The position numbers and the translations under genes are program-made. 64,000 bases of DNA, taken from assembly GCA_963691815.1 (NCBI GenBank), contig OY829661.1, positions 21,751,390 to 21,815,389 of the forward strand, read 5' to 3'. The DNA comes from Echiichthys vipera (lineage: Eukaryota; Chordata; Actinopteri; Perciformes; Trachinidae). How positions within the stretch are numbered: the first letter of the stretch is position 1; every line of letters starts with the position of its first letter. The notes under the pieces were generated by a model. It was given only the letters and a program-made list of their open reading frames with translations. It searched no databases and was not told the origin of the DNA. Below are positions 12,501 to 24,242 of this stretch, piece by piece.

Positions 12501-14439
12501 AAATTCATTTTTCAGCACATCCCCTCTTCACGCAAAGGGATTTCTTACAACCTCTTCCAAAAAACACCTATGAAGCAATTGGGAAGGCGATGATTTATTA
12601 AGAATTAATGAATGCGTTAGCATTCAGCATTTAATATCTTAACCATCGATCATCTCTGATAATGACATAAGTGCAGTGCCAAAGCAGGGAGATGATTAAG
12701 AGTGGGTGCTATTGGAAGAGCTTTAGGGATCTAATTTAGCTGTGGGAGTGATTCTGGCGTGATTAGTATTTATATGACACATCATCCACATTAGGCACTG
12801 CTTCCCTGGTCCACATGCCACTCTTGATCTTCTTCTCTCCTCCCCGTTTCAAAGACATGGCACAATGGTGATGGGCACCATCTGGCACTCACTGTTGGCA
12901 CGATTTTGACACTGCGATTATTGCCAAAAAGCATGAACAAGGTCCTCATTCTCCCTCTTGGTGTGTCTCTCTCTCCCTCTGTTTCACACCCAGCCCTATA
13001 TCTGTCATTTCTTCACACAAACAAACTCCTGAGTGGATAGATACACATTTGTAAGGGACATATGATAATTTTACAGTTTCACATCCCCGGTGAATGGTCT
13101 GAGACAAATGCATCTTATTTAGATGCTTCACATATACTGTGTCTGGGTTTTTTCCTTGTAACTGTTGTGCTGTCAGCGGTGCAAGAGGAAATCCAGAGAA
13201 TATGGAACAAATAAAACTCTTCATTTCTATTTTCTTGCTGTGAAAATCTTGTGCTCCTGCTGGCTGAGCATTTCCTCTGTGTACTTTCAAATGAATGAGA
13301 GTGATGCCTACAGTGTATTTTCTCCCTCTCCCCTGTGAGGTGCCTGTTGCTCTGTGGCTCAGCCCTGAAGTAAAGATGGATTACTGCAGAAGAACTGCCT
13401 GCCCTGCCCTTTACACATTTCACACACACCACTTCTCCATTATCAGACTCATCCACGGGGGAAGCGCTTGTGCACACACACACACACGCACACACACAGG
13501 TCTGAAATCTCTGACAGGGATGTTAGCAAAAGGTCAGAGTCAAGAATCTGACAAATCTTTCTTTAGAGAAAGGGAAACCTCTCATATCCAGTTATAGTGA
13601 AAACATACCAGCTCTTATTTTCCTCTCGTTGTCTTTCTATTGGTTTCTATTTATCTCTGTCTCTCTCTCTCTCTGTTTCACTCTCTGTCTATTTTTGGTT
13701 TAAGATACACAGCGAGGAGGAAGTCTGTTCGTGTTCGGATCAATTTCCTGTCAGATATGGATGACCTGGTGATTTGAAAAGCAAATCCAGGCTCTGCAGC
13801 CTGCAGATTATCCTGATGTTGCCTTGCTGAAGGGACTTAGCCTCTGGGTTCAATAAGTGCATTATTGACTGAGCCATAGGTAGTTTTTGATTATTTGGTG
13901 TCTCAGAGCTACGCAGTGTATTTGCTTTCTTTAAAGCATAAACACGCCACAATATTTTGAATCTATTTGTTTTCGATACTTCTTCACTGTGTTTCCATTC
14001 TGTAACTGCCTCTATATGGTTCTTTCTATCTCTATATATGGTACTTAATGCCTCTATATATGGTCCACTTTTCCCATGTGGGATTGGTTGCCAATGCAAA
14101 AGGGATTTACAAGAAATGTAACCATGTCTTATAGGAATTACAGTTATGTGAAACTGCACAACTCATCTGCGGCAGCAATTACGTTTTGAAGGGAAACGCA
14201 GAGCGGTTCACATTTTCTATTAACATGAGGAAAAAAAGTTGATACAGAAAGCATCAGTAAAATGTTCACCGACAACGTATTTAATTTGTTTTCCCTACAA
14301 CATCCGTATTTGCAACACAATATCTACTTGTAGCAAACAAAGCATTGATACTTTTTAAGTTATGGTTGGGGACAGACAGGATCTAAGTTAAGGTTTTTTG
14401 TCGCCACTGTGCACAAGTTTGCTGGATCATTTTATGCAG

Positions 14440-14582
14440 CTACTCATGGAGGAATTGTTGGGTCTGTAAATCATAAATAAGTCAGTGTGGTCAAGACCTC
14501 TATATGTAAAGTGTCTTGAGATAACTTTTGTTGGGATTTGTAACTACTACTAACAGTAAATTAATTGAATTAAAATTGGACC
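14440..14582 (+). repeat. LINE/SINE-type 3' tail ending in TTGAATTGAA-like sequence
   Basis: TAAATCATAAATAAGTC, GTAAAGTGTCTTGAGATAAC, then AATTAATTGAATTAAAATTG. A closely related copy at 44915-45085 ends in perfect TTGAA repeats. Confidence 0.55.
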
Positions 14583-14869
14583 GAAAACCACAATTTATCT
14601 CTAATCTTAACCAAAGAGCTTTTGTTGCTTAAACTTAATCCCACGCAGGACCATGTGAATCCTGCACTTTGCATGCCCACCATCCACCTCAACAACCTTC
14701 CAATGAATCATGCTTCTCAAGAAAACCTTGCTGGGGAACAATCCAGGCAGAAATTTTGCTGCATTTTTCATAATGTAATTGGGGAAGCAATTGTCTGTCT
14801 GCTGTTTGATGCTGAGAAGGTAGATAACAGTTGGCTGTTGCAGTTACACTATAAGAGCAGTGGGACCGA

Positions 14870-14965
14870 AACAAACAAAAAAGCTTTGGGCCGGACAGCT
14901 AAACTATGAGCTGAAACGCCATCACTACAAGAGATCCCTTCACATTGTTTTTACCTTGTCATTTG
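14870..14965 (+). repeat. dispersed repeat family C, partial copy
   Basis: GGACAGCTAAACTATGAGCTGAAAC and CCTTCACATTGTTTTTACC correspond to the middle of copy 1 near 3700-3815. Confidence 0.45.
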
Positions 14966-17900
14966 AGAGATTGTTTTTCTAAAGTTATTGATTGCAGACA
15001 CTTCAAGGTCAGGGAAAGATTTGGGTTACGGTAAATAAAAAGGCAACATTAATTGGGACAGTCTGATGCATGAGAGTCAGGCTCGTTACATGCTCATCCA
15101 TCAGCCTGACCTCCACACCTGAGGTTTCTACATGTAGGACACACTACGTCCCGCTGTGACATTGAACTGTACTGGATGTACAGAGTCCAATATGAACATC
15201 ATTTATAAAAATACTGGGATGCCTGATTTGTTTTTTTTTTAAGTTGCTTTTAAAATACACTGACATATACTGATGTTTCTTCTTTCTGTCTCTTTTTCTT
15301 CAAAAAAACGATGCTTCTTTCCATTTTTCTCCTTTTTTCTTAACCTTAATTTATTTTAAATTCAGTCAGGTCTTTTCACTGCCTGTTATGACAATGGCAG
15401 AGCATTGTCAATGTTTAATGAATGGCTGGAGGCTGGAAACAGGTTCATAAATATCCTTGTGACCGTGAACATGAGAAGTTCATCTATAATTTGCTCACAC
15501 ATCACTGTGTTTCAGGGGAGCTCAGCTAAATGTGCACACACCGAGGCACAGATTTATTTTGGACCGATTTCGGCTCATTTGCACACTGTATGTTATACTG
15601 CAGATGTTGGTTTTCTCCGAATAAACTGTGCACAGAAACACCTCAGGTTCTGCTTCATTTGGCTTTGGAAGGGAAAGCAAAGTTGTAAGCAGCTGCCTAG
15701 GCAATCTTTCCTCCTCACCACCTCCCTGACGCTCCTCTCACCCCTCTTTCCTGCTGCTCCTATACCCAATCCGGGGCTGTGAGTTTGCACCACTTCTCCT
15801 CATCCCCATTTAGGTGTGAAATGTATTTATATTCAATGTGCAGAAAAATGGAGAAAACGGGGGGAGAGAGCGGAGGAAGTGACACAAGCAATCTACTGGA
15901 AAAGGCGCCTTTTTCTGATATCTGTAAAGTACCGTATTCCTCTGGATAAAACCAGGACAATAAGAAGCTGTCAGCAGCTATGGGCCAGTGTTGGGACCAT
16001 GAGGAGAGTATTTGAATTGGACTGCTATGGCCTTCTGGGCCACATGAGAAAGCGAATCAAAGGCGGAGAGAGGGAAAGTGAGACCAAGCTGAGGAGTAGC
16101 ACTCTGGAGACGGGGAAGTAGACAGAAGCACATTATAGAGGGCAGGAGGAGTGTGAATGAGGGCTCCATGCACCACAGCCCACAGCTCTTAACGCTGACT
16201 TGAGTGACAGCAAAGACACAATGCATTGTTCTTACTAGATTCTCCACTTTTGAATCAGATGCACACTCACAGACAAAAAAAGCAAGTTATTTCCCCGCGG
16301 GCTGTTTTGAATCCCTTAATTCCCTCTGAAACTTATCAGGCTACATTATACTGCCTGTTTAACCATGCAAGACATGCAGCGCTGCTCCATCACGGGAGCT
16401 ATTGGAGAAACGTTTCTGGCAGCCATCCTTCACCCGCACCGAGCCAACGGTGAGATGTCTCCAGGTCTCCTTTAACACTATTATTACTTTTTAAAATCTT
16501 TTAAAGCCGCTGTGATTCATTTTTAATGTGGATGAATATTTCACATAAAAAAAGGAGAGGAAGAGGTACGGAAGAGTGAATAAGGGATACACAGCAAGAG
16601 AGAAAAACTGGAGACACTGAGATGCACAAAGACTAACCCCAATTTCCCTCCCCACGCACAGTCTTTTATACTCCATCAAACTCTTAACTGGTATATCCCA
16701 ATCGAAGGATAGCGTGCGAGTATCTGGTCCCATCATGTGATGTTGTGTCAGTGGAGATGTGTGTCATGATGCGCTGATTCATGATGGGTGTGTGGTGAGA
16801 ATGGCGAGTGATGAGTTGTTTCTGTAGGCGCTGTCACAAAATGTTCGTCTCAAGCCCTCCCAATGGATCAGTCTGCGGCCTTCATCCTACGAGACTCGGG
16901 AGAGGAATCCTCCACCCCACCACCACCACCATGCCTGGCATAAACAAGAGGCATTCATTGACAAACAGGATGCCTAAGAGAGTCACCACAGACTGAATGA
17001 GAGGAATAGAGAGAATACAAGTGTGAAACGAGGACACAGTACAGATATCAAACAGGCATGAGTGGCATCCCCACAGATAACAGTCAGCTAGCAGGAAAGA
17101 GAGAGAGCCTCAGCAAGCCCGATCTCAATTATCTACTGTTCAGCGAAGGCGATGACAGATTGCGTTTTAAAAAAATAAGAAGAAAAAACTCTTAGTGGAC
17201 TCATAGTTTAACTGGAAACATATGGTCCGGAGAGTCATTAATCTATCTCAGAGTAGCGGCCCATAGAGCTCCTCCAGTGAAATGCGTGATCGAGCAGTAG
17301 ACAGAGCAGTAGCAGAGATAAAGCAACAGAGTACAGATCTGATTAGGCTGCCGTCTCCGCAAACTCCTCTGGGATTAAGCACAACAGTTCCTTGTTAGAC
17401 CTCCCTACTTTGTTCCATACAGCACATTCGCCATTAGCTAAAAGAATAAGGGGGGATCACAACTCCACTCACTAATTAACACTCCTGCACGGCCACACAA
17501 TCAGATTCACGTATTAACATGCAGTTAGTGGTGCTGGATAAATAACATCAGATGCATCATGCATTATTCTTCATGTAATGTGAGACCCTTAGAAACCAGA
17601 ACAAATGAAGTGCTTATTTATGAGTCTTGGTTGGGTACAAAATGTTCAAATTGTTACGCTCTGTAGCCACTAGTAGTTACATTTGCATGCTTAAAGTATC
17701 ATTAGCATTTTTATATAAGCCTTGCCCTGAAAGATGCCCTGAGTATCTGCAGAACAAAGCTCTGTGTGCAAACACAGAGACACAGATGTATTATAACAGC
17801 TTTGTACTTGACATCTTACCATTGTTTTTGCGTATATGATCTTAAAATACATGTTTGCTATTTGTTGCTATTGACTAACTTTAAAGAAAGCCCCTTTTTT

Positions 17901-18189
17901 CTCCTTTTTTAAATGAAAACCCCCAAAAAATCACTATTAACATGTACCTACTAAGTGTTGGAGCGACAACACACATTCAAACTAAATACAACATGTTTTT
18001 TAAATGCAGTTCCTCACAACTAATGTATTGTGCATAATTTTATACAACTTTGTCCAAACTTTCATCCTGACATATTTTCTATCTTTATAAAGTTTAGAAT
18101 ATAAATCTGCATTTGTTCATTTTTGTTTATTTTTTGGTCACTTCGGGGCAGCACTTATACAACATTGACGTCACTTGATGAAGTTAACA

Positions 18190-18490
18190 CTGGAACTTGT
18201 TAGCAAACAGGTCATGCAGCAATATTAGGATTCAAATGGACAATATTTACTCTGCTTTTAGCTCTGTTTTGGTCTCCACCAATTCTCGCGGGAGATATCT
18301 GGCTCTTAACTGCTATATGCTCAACTCTGTTTTGTCTGTTTTGCAAACAGGTCATGCAAAAAGCCAAAACAATTAGCTGAAAGATGCTAAAACACTCCAC
18401 AGAGCTGAGGGGGAACTGCAGAGTCAGATGATCATTTCTGTGGTTTCATCACTCCGTTACGAGCGACCGCTTTCACATTACACATTTGAT
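18190..18490 (+). repeat. dispersed repeat family C, longest copy
   Basis: It includes CTCTGTTTTGGTCTCCACCA, GGGAGATATCTGGCTCTTAA, GAGCTGAGGGGGAACTGCAG and a tail with CCGCTTTCACATTACAC. The reverse complement of about 32320-32450 matches its left half. The AAACAGGTCATGC motif occurs twice inside it. Confidence 0.55.
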
Positions 18491-20044
18491 CTATTGTTAA
18501 TATTAAAATATTGATTATAGGAGCTTTAAAATACAGTTATGTGACATTAGATTTACTCGGGTCAAATTCTTTGGTGGCTTATCGGGTGAGGACAAACTAT
18601 TCTCGAATGAAAATGATTTTTAATTTTTCTAAATATATTGCTGTCTGAGCTTTTCAACGAGATTGATACCGTGTGATGTGCTGAGCTGTGCTTTTATTTG
18701 AGGGCTAAGACTTCTTCAAGAGGCTTTTTAATTGATGGAATCTGTCCTGTCCGATTTTATGGCTTTTCCATCACTCACTCCGTTCCGGGCTTCGCTTTAT
18801 CTTTCCTCCTCCAACACCTTCTTCTCTATCGCTGCCAAATTCTCTTTTGAGACTCAGCTCAACTTGAGCCTCAAAGAAAAGAAAATCTCCACCTCTTTCA
18901 AAGCAGGAAAATCCTCTTGTCACACATGAAAGACGCATGTCAACTTGAGGGGTAGATTGAGTGATAAGTCTTCATCTGACCGTTAAACAGCAGCTTGAGA
19001 TGTCGACTGAGCAGTGTATATGAAGTGTAATATTTCCCGTTCTCACGTTACTCTCGCTGTACAGTCATCAACTGTATTTCATATTCCCTTTCTTCCAGAT
19101 GAGGAGCTATCGCTGCTTGGTACAGACATTCCTGAGCAGTAACCCACACAGCAATAATATATATAAATAATCTTTCAAGATGAAGCTGTATTTAGTTTCT
19201 GAATGAATCATTTTCTTTATGGGCTTCTCCCTCTGCTCTCTCTCTCTCTCTCTGTTTTTCATTTCTAAATCTCAGATCTTTTCTCACAGATCTCTTGTTT
19301 TTTTCTCTCATCCTCAACTGTCTTTCTTCTCGTCCTCCCCCGCCGTCTTTCTTCTTCGTCTCTGTTTCTTGATTGAGGAGGTTTTGCATGCACACTATAA
19401 ATAAATTACTGAAAATAACCAGATTAGACTGAATCATTTATGTGGTGTACAGTCATTTCGACTTAAGCAATGATATGATTTGCTTGACAATCAGGTTAAT
19501 GTCGAGGATGTGTTGTAGCTACAGGAAACGCCTTATTAGCGCCACACAATAATAAATAATAAATAAGTGAGTAGGTGAGTTTGCACAATCAAATCACTGA
19601 AAGCAATCAGTCTAAGGTGTATGCATGCCCCATTTCACAGCTCCAGTCCACAATTAAACAGACCGATAATGAATCTCGGTGCGTTAATTGGATTATGTTT
19701 CCTCAGATTTATGACATAATTTGACATAACCCCTCTGAGGTGTTTACATGAGAGTTTTAATAATCTGAGTCCCGCCGCCGTCATCCTATAACGCCATTTG
19801 TTTTAAAGACATCTACATCATCAATTAGATCAATATTACCCGACAAACCATTTGTATGCAATCTGCCCCCTAGAGGATTATCAGCGTAACGCAGGAAGTA
19901 TGGGCGCTTGACTCTGTTTGAATTCTCTAAACAGTTATGTCCTGTCTTTGATGATGAAGATGAGAAGGACTTAGGAAAAGACAACCATGGTTGCCATAGC
20001 TACGTAATTACGTGACGCCCAATGTTATTGATGTGGGTATGCCG

Positions 20045-20125
20045 AGGTTAGGGTGACCAGACGTCCTCATTTTCCAGGGCCAGTCCCTGTTTTTTGTGGC
20101 ATGGAGGGTTCCCATTTTTAACTGT
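20045..20125 (+). repeat. dispersed repeat with GGGTGACCAGACGTCC motif
   Basis: GTTAGGGTGACCAGACGTCC, then TTTTCCAGGGCCAGTCCC, is a phrase I associate with a widespread vertebrate repeat. No second copy was found in this window, so this rests on memory. Confidence 0.35.
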
Positions 20126-21249
20126 GTTTTAAAAACAGACCGCCTAGTGAAATAGGTTAGGTAGCAGAGCCCACCGGTTGACATTTCAATTGTTTTGTGC
20201 TTGTTTTCCGTTTCAGCTTCTATGTTCGAAACGCCGGAATCATATAATTTTATTAAATATATCTTAAGCTAAACATTTGCTTGATTGAAGTGGCTTTATT
20301 TAGTTGTTAAAATGTGTGTATTAATATGATACAGTAGGCAGAAAAGGCTTATGATTTTATTTTACTTTTAAAGGTCAAACACTTTTCATTATAGTGATAA
20401 ATATAACAGCATATAATGTAATATATAGTAATATGCTGAAATGAAATATTCTATACTATGCCGATAAAAAAAATCTGAATGCAGAAAAATGCAACATATA
20501 TTTATAGTATGCATGTGTTTACACGTGTTATAAATGTAATGTGAATATAGTATATACATGCAAATTGTATCTTATATATGTGTAAAATATTCTGTATATT
20601 ATAGTATATATTATTTAAAAAATAAAATAAATAAAGCCAATATAAAATGTATGTTTTTGTTTGTATAAAGTAGCCCAATGGAGATAAATAAATGGCTGGA
20701 TGTATAATACATGATACCTATTTTTTATTCTGTTCTATAAACACCTTGATTAAAACTTAAACTTAAACTCTTAAACTTATTTTATGTTTCAGGTTTTACA
20801 GGTATGAATTAATCCAGTGATAATCAAATGATAGCACTTTGAATGTCATCAATCCTCTCTCCACTGTTTATTTCTGCTCTCCCTCTTCAAGATTTGCTTC
20901 TTTTCTAATAACCTCTTTTTTGTTGTTGTTGCAATTTTGACATTTCCAACTAAGAGACAGGCATTTCAATTTCATAGCAATTCACACTTTTCTTTTTGCC
21001 TTTTTTCCCCCTCCTGTAAACTGTGAAATCCTGTTTGTTAATTGATTGATTTCAATTCAAATCTGGGAGCGGAATGATTGTGCAGTAACACAGTAAAGTG
21101 TGTTCGTGTATGTGACACTGTGTGCATCTGTGTGTGTAAAAGCGAGATAAGGAGAGTATCAAAATGAGAGTAAAAATGAGTGGAGGAGGAGGGAGGAAAC
21201 CAAGGAGGCACATAAATTTGTGTTGTTGTTCACCTCATTACGTTTGAGC

Positions 21250-21251
<2 letters not shown>

Positions 21252-21315
<64 letters not shown>
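21252..21315. repeat. (GA)n microsatellite, 280 bp past insyn2b exon 2
   Basis: Sixty-four bases of GA on the plus strand, which is a (CU)n tract in the insyn2b pre-mRNA downstream of the 75-nt exon. Confidence 0.97.
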
Positions 21316-21318
<3 letters not shown>

Positions 21319-21593
21319 TAAGTCTTAATAAATAATAACTGTGTTAAGTGATCAAACCTGCAGCGGTGTTGTGAATGCAGTGAGGACCGTACTCAAAGTG
21401 CTGTACCTGGCTGTGCTGTCACACAGAGCAGAACGACAATCCTACCAAGCCGTAAAACTGAACCCCCTAAACTGACGTGATGCGAAATGACAGCGTGATG
21501 CACATAACTGTGCGCCGAGACAGGCACTGTGCTTTCAGTGCTCACATGTAAAACAAGAGATAAATATGTAGAGATTCTCATCCGTCCACATAC

Positions 21594-21668
21594 CTGTAGA
21601 TGATGCAGGCACAGTCCCTGCAAGTCCCACAGTTTTCAATGTCCTGTCCAGTCCTGTATGAATGTCTT
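21594..21668 (-). CDS. insyn2b: insyn2b coding exon 2: cysteine-rich 75-nt exon
   Basis: This short exon is bounded by CAACAG|AAGACA (acceptor) and CTACAG|GTATGT (donor) on the minus strand. It encodes HSYRTGQDIENC followed by GTCRDCACIIYS, closely resembling the YRTGQDxxNCxTCRxxACIIYS block of INSYN2A/2B. Four cysteines (about residues 1006, 1009, 1012 and 1014) form CxxCxxCxC; the human paralogue has fewer. The exon is symmetric (75 nt, phase 2 to phase 2), so skipping it would keep the frame. A CA tract lies about 50 nt upstream of the acceptor and a CU tract about 280 nt downstream of the donor (transcript sense). The function of the cysteines is unknown; palmitoylation or metal binding would be guesses. 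Confidence 0.9.
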
Positions 21669-24242
21669 CTGTTGAAAAGCCAAGAGATGACATATCAGGG
21701 GTAAAAAGGTAATGTTTTGTGTGTGTGTGTGTGTGTGTGTGTGTTTGTGTGAGCCCTAAATGACATATTCAAGCTATCGTAAATTAACCAGATTTCTGGC
21801 ACACACATATCCCTGCAAATACAGCAATCTAATCTTCTCTGAAATCACCCCTGATCATCTTGTAATGAAAGATGCCCCATCCAACAGGCACAGGCTGTTA
21901 CGTAAACCATGAGTCACGATATCACTCCAGGCATAAAACAATGCTTATGGAGGTAAAAGTCAAGCATGCATGCTTTAGACTTCTTATACTGGAACACACT
22001 TTATAAGGCAGACGGCCGTGCGGTCACATGTTCACATGTCTGCAAAGTATAGTGTTAGATTTGTGTTAAGAGTGTGATTTGGATTACGCCGCACAGATAT
22101 AAGTCAAGCCTTTCCATGGATTCATAGACACACATCCATCCATGCATATCTTGTCCTATCCAAGAGTTCTCTCATCCCTGCATCATGGACTATTTTGGTG
22201 TGATAAGGCGGGAGAAATTACTAAGCAGCTTACAATGTCGGAAGCAGATTAATTAAAGACTTGATGAGAATGGTAAAGGGTTTACACTAAGAGGCATGGC
22301 GCATCTGAAAACACCAACATGATGACAGCCAAATGCTGATTTCTATCTATCCCCGTCTGCTGCAAACATGCATGAGCAAAAAAAACTGCTGCGAAATGGG
22401 TGCAACTGAGCCCCCAAACCGCTCCCTGTGGTCTGACGTTATATTAATTCTTCAGCATATCAAGAGTTGAGATTGAGATCCAGAGCTACATGACTGACAC
22501 AAGGCTTCATAAAAATAACCACAGATGTTCCCCTGCCTCCTGGGTTGCGTTCAATCTGTTTTTTCGTCTTCTTTCGTCTGTTGCTCGCCCTGCTGCTTTA
22601 ACCACTCCTGTGTCTCTCGCCTTCTCATTCTTACCACATTTACATTGCGTTCTGTCCATGCAGCTTTGTTGCCAAAGTATCTACAATTCTTCAAATGCTG
22701 GGATTGGCTATAAATAGAGGAGCTGCATCACTGCAAAGCTTAGGCACAACAACCATCTATCTGTAATATTCACAGCACATGATGCAGCAAGGTTATTACA
22801 GTACCACTCGGTTGTGGATATTCCCTTTTTGAAAAATGTTCTGCCTACAACAACCCACTTGTCTACTCAACTCCAGGAGAGAGAAAGCAATCTTTTAGCG
22901 CAAAGCTATGATCACATTATAATGCCTGCTGCTCCTTTGTTTTTTGTGTGGAGAGAGCCAGATTGTCACTTGAGAAATTAACTGTCTGGGAATAAAACAG
23001 CAGGCACTTAGGCCACATGCTGACATTTACTTTACAGGTCTCCAAAATACCAGGTACTCATGATTTAAGTAGTCCAACTTTCTATCAGTTAATATCTAAC
23101 TACTCTCTATCTATCATTCACCACAGATTACCAGATGGCTTCTTGCACTGCATTTGGCCCTGGGCTGAGAGCCCCCGTTAGCCCTGGGTTTACAGCTCCG
23201 TTATGGCTTCCAGTCATTTCAAATTTACAACTATAAATGTGGGATAGCTCTTCTTTTGGCCGAGGGCTATTACACAACATTTAAACCCAGACAAACCCCT
23301 TTCAAAACCCTTGGGCCATGCAACATTTCACAGTACTGTTAACACTACAGTTGAACACCACCTTGGACGTGCAGTCAGATGCAAAAAACGATATTGTGAT
23401 CTACCAAACAATGTGAAATTCTACATATGGAAGGTTAAAAGCTTAAGTTGTAGAAGTTAACCCAGGAATAGCCTTACCAAAGTTAACACATGGCCTAACA
23501 CATGTAAAGAGTCATACTAAACCCCACTCCAGAGCATGGTTATCCCTGACTTTTCAAGGTTGGCACAAGAAACACACGATTAAGATAATTTTGTGTGAAT
23601 TGAGTTTACAACAATTCATTGAAGATGGCTGTTATTTCATAGCCCACTAAACTGTGTATAGTGAGCCCTAGAAGACATTTCCGTCCTTAGCATTCCTGGA
23701 AAACATCCCTGCATCAAAACAACACAAGAGGCTCCATTGTTGTGGGTATGTTGTTTTAGGTACTGGTGAGACAATGAAATAGAATTCAGAAAGACTCACT
23801 TGAGAAGTAGATCCATGTATTAAAGGTTAATCAGAGGCCAAAATACCGAACAGCAGTTTATAATACCATGAGACAGGATTTTATAACTCTGGAAAGTTAT
23901 CACAAAGGCAGTTAATCTTTTGTCACCAGAGTAATAGTAAAAATGCACAGTTGGAACCTGAGTTGACCAGCGGTGGTCTAAACATGGCCTTAGGTCAGCC
24001 CAGGGCTAATTAAATGCAAGTGTGAAAAGCCTTCAGAGCAACTAATGTGGTTGTGGTTTGTTTATGATGTTTATAGCAATAAGGAGCGATGCTATTATGT
24101 AATGTTATATGTATTACATCCTGACAAAGGTCTGATTGAGCTCAAAACTGTTAACTAAAATAGATTTGTGGTATGGAGTCAGTGTGCAGGCATTAGCTCT
24201 TAATTCCTACAATGTATACTGCCAAACGAAACATTGCCTCAC
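21669..24242 (-). other. first coding-region intron of insyn2b (2.6 kb)
   Basis: The donor GTGAGG lies at the right end and the acceptor CAACAG at the left. No gene is seen inside. The part from about 23.1 to 24.05 kb has recurring CCCTGGG/CAGGGCTAA and TTAACCCAGG phrases suggestive of an old MITE, which I could not delimit. Confidence 0.7.
21719..21751. repeat. (TG)n microsatellite next to the insyn2b exon 2 acceptor
   Basis: A TG run on the plus strand, read as (CA)n in the insyn2b pre-mRNA about 50 nt before the exon 2 acceptor. Confidence 0.95.

Larger units (their letters stand above)
3513..21593 (-). other. 18-kb terminal intron of insyn2b
   Basis: This is the intron between the cysteine-rich exon and the C-terminal exon. 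No coding exon was recognised on either strand, including none of DOCK2, the mammalian host gene. Contents: copies of dispersed fish repeats (about 3620-3800, 5873-6062, 9407-9527, 14440-14582, 14870-14965, 18190-18490, 20045-20125), CA/GA microsatellites (7138-7232, 21252-21315) and a GC-rich AGC/GGC run at 4455-4505. The rest looks like unique AT-rich DNA. Confidence 0.75.

Noticed and set aside
13740..14159. Minus-strand ORF of 139 codons
   Set aside because: No recognisable motif, AT-rich composition like its surroundings, and no splice partner; probably chance.
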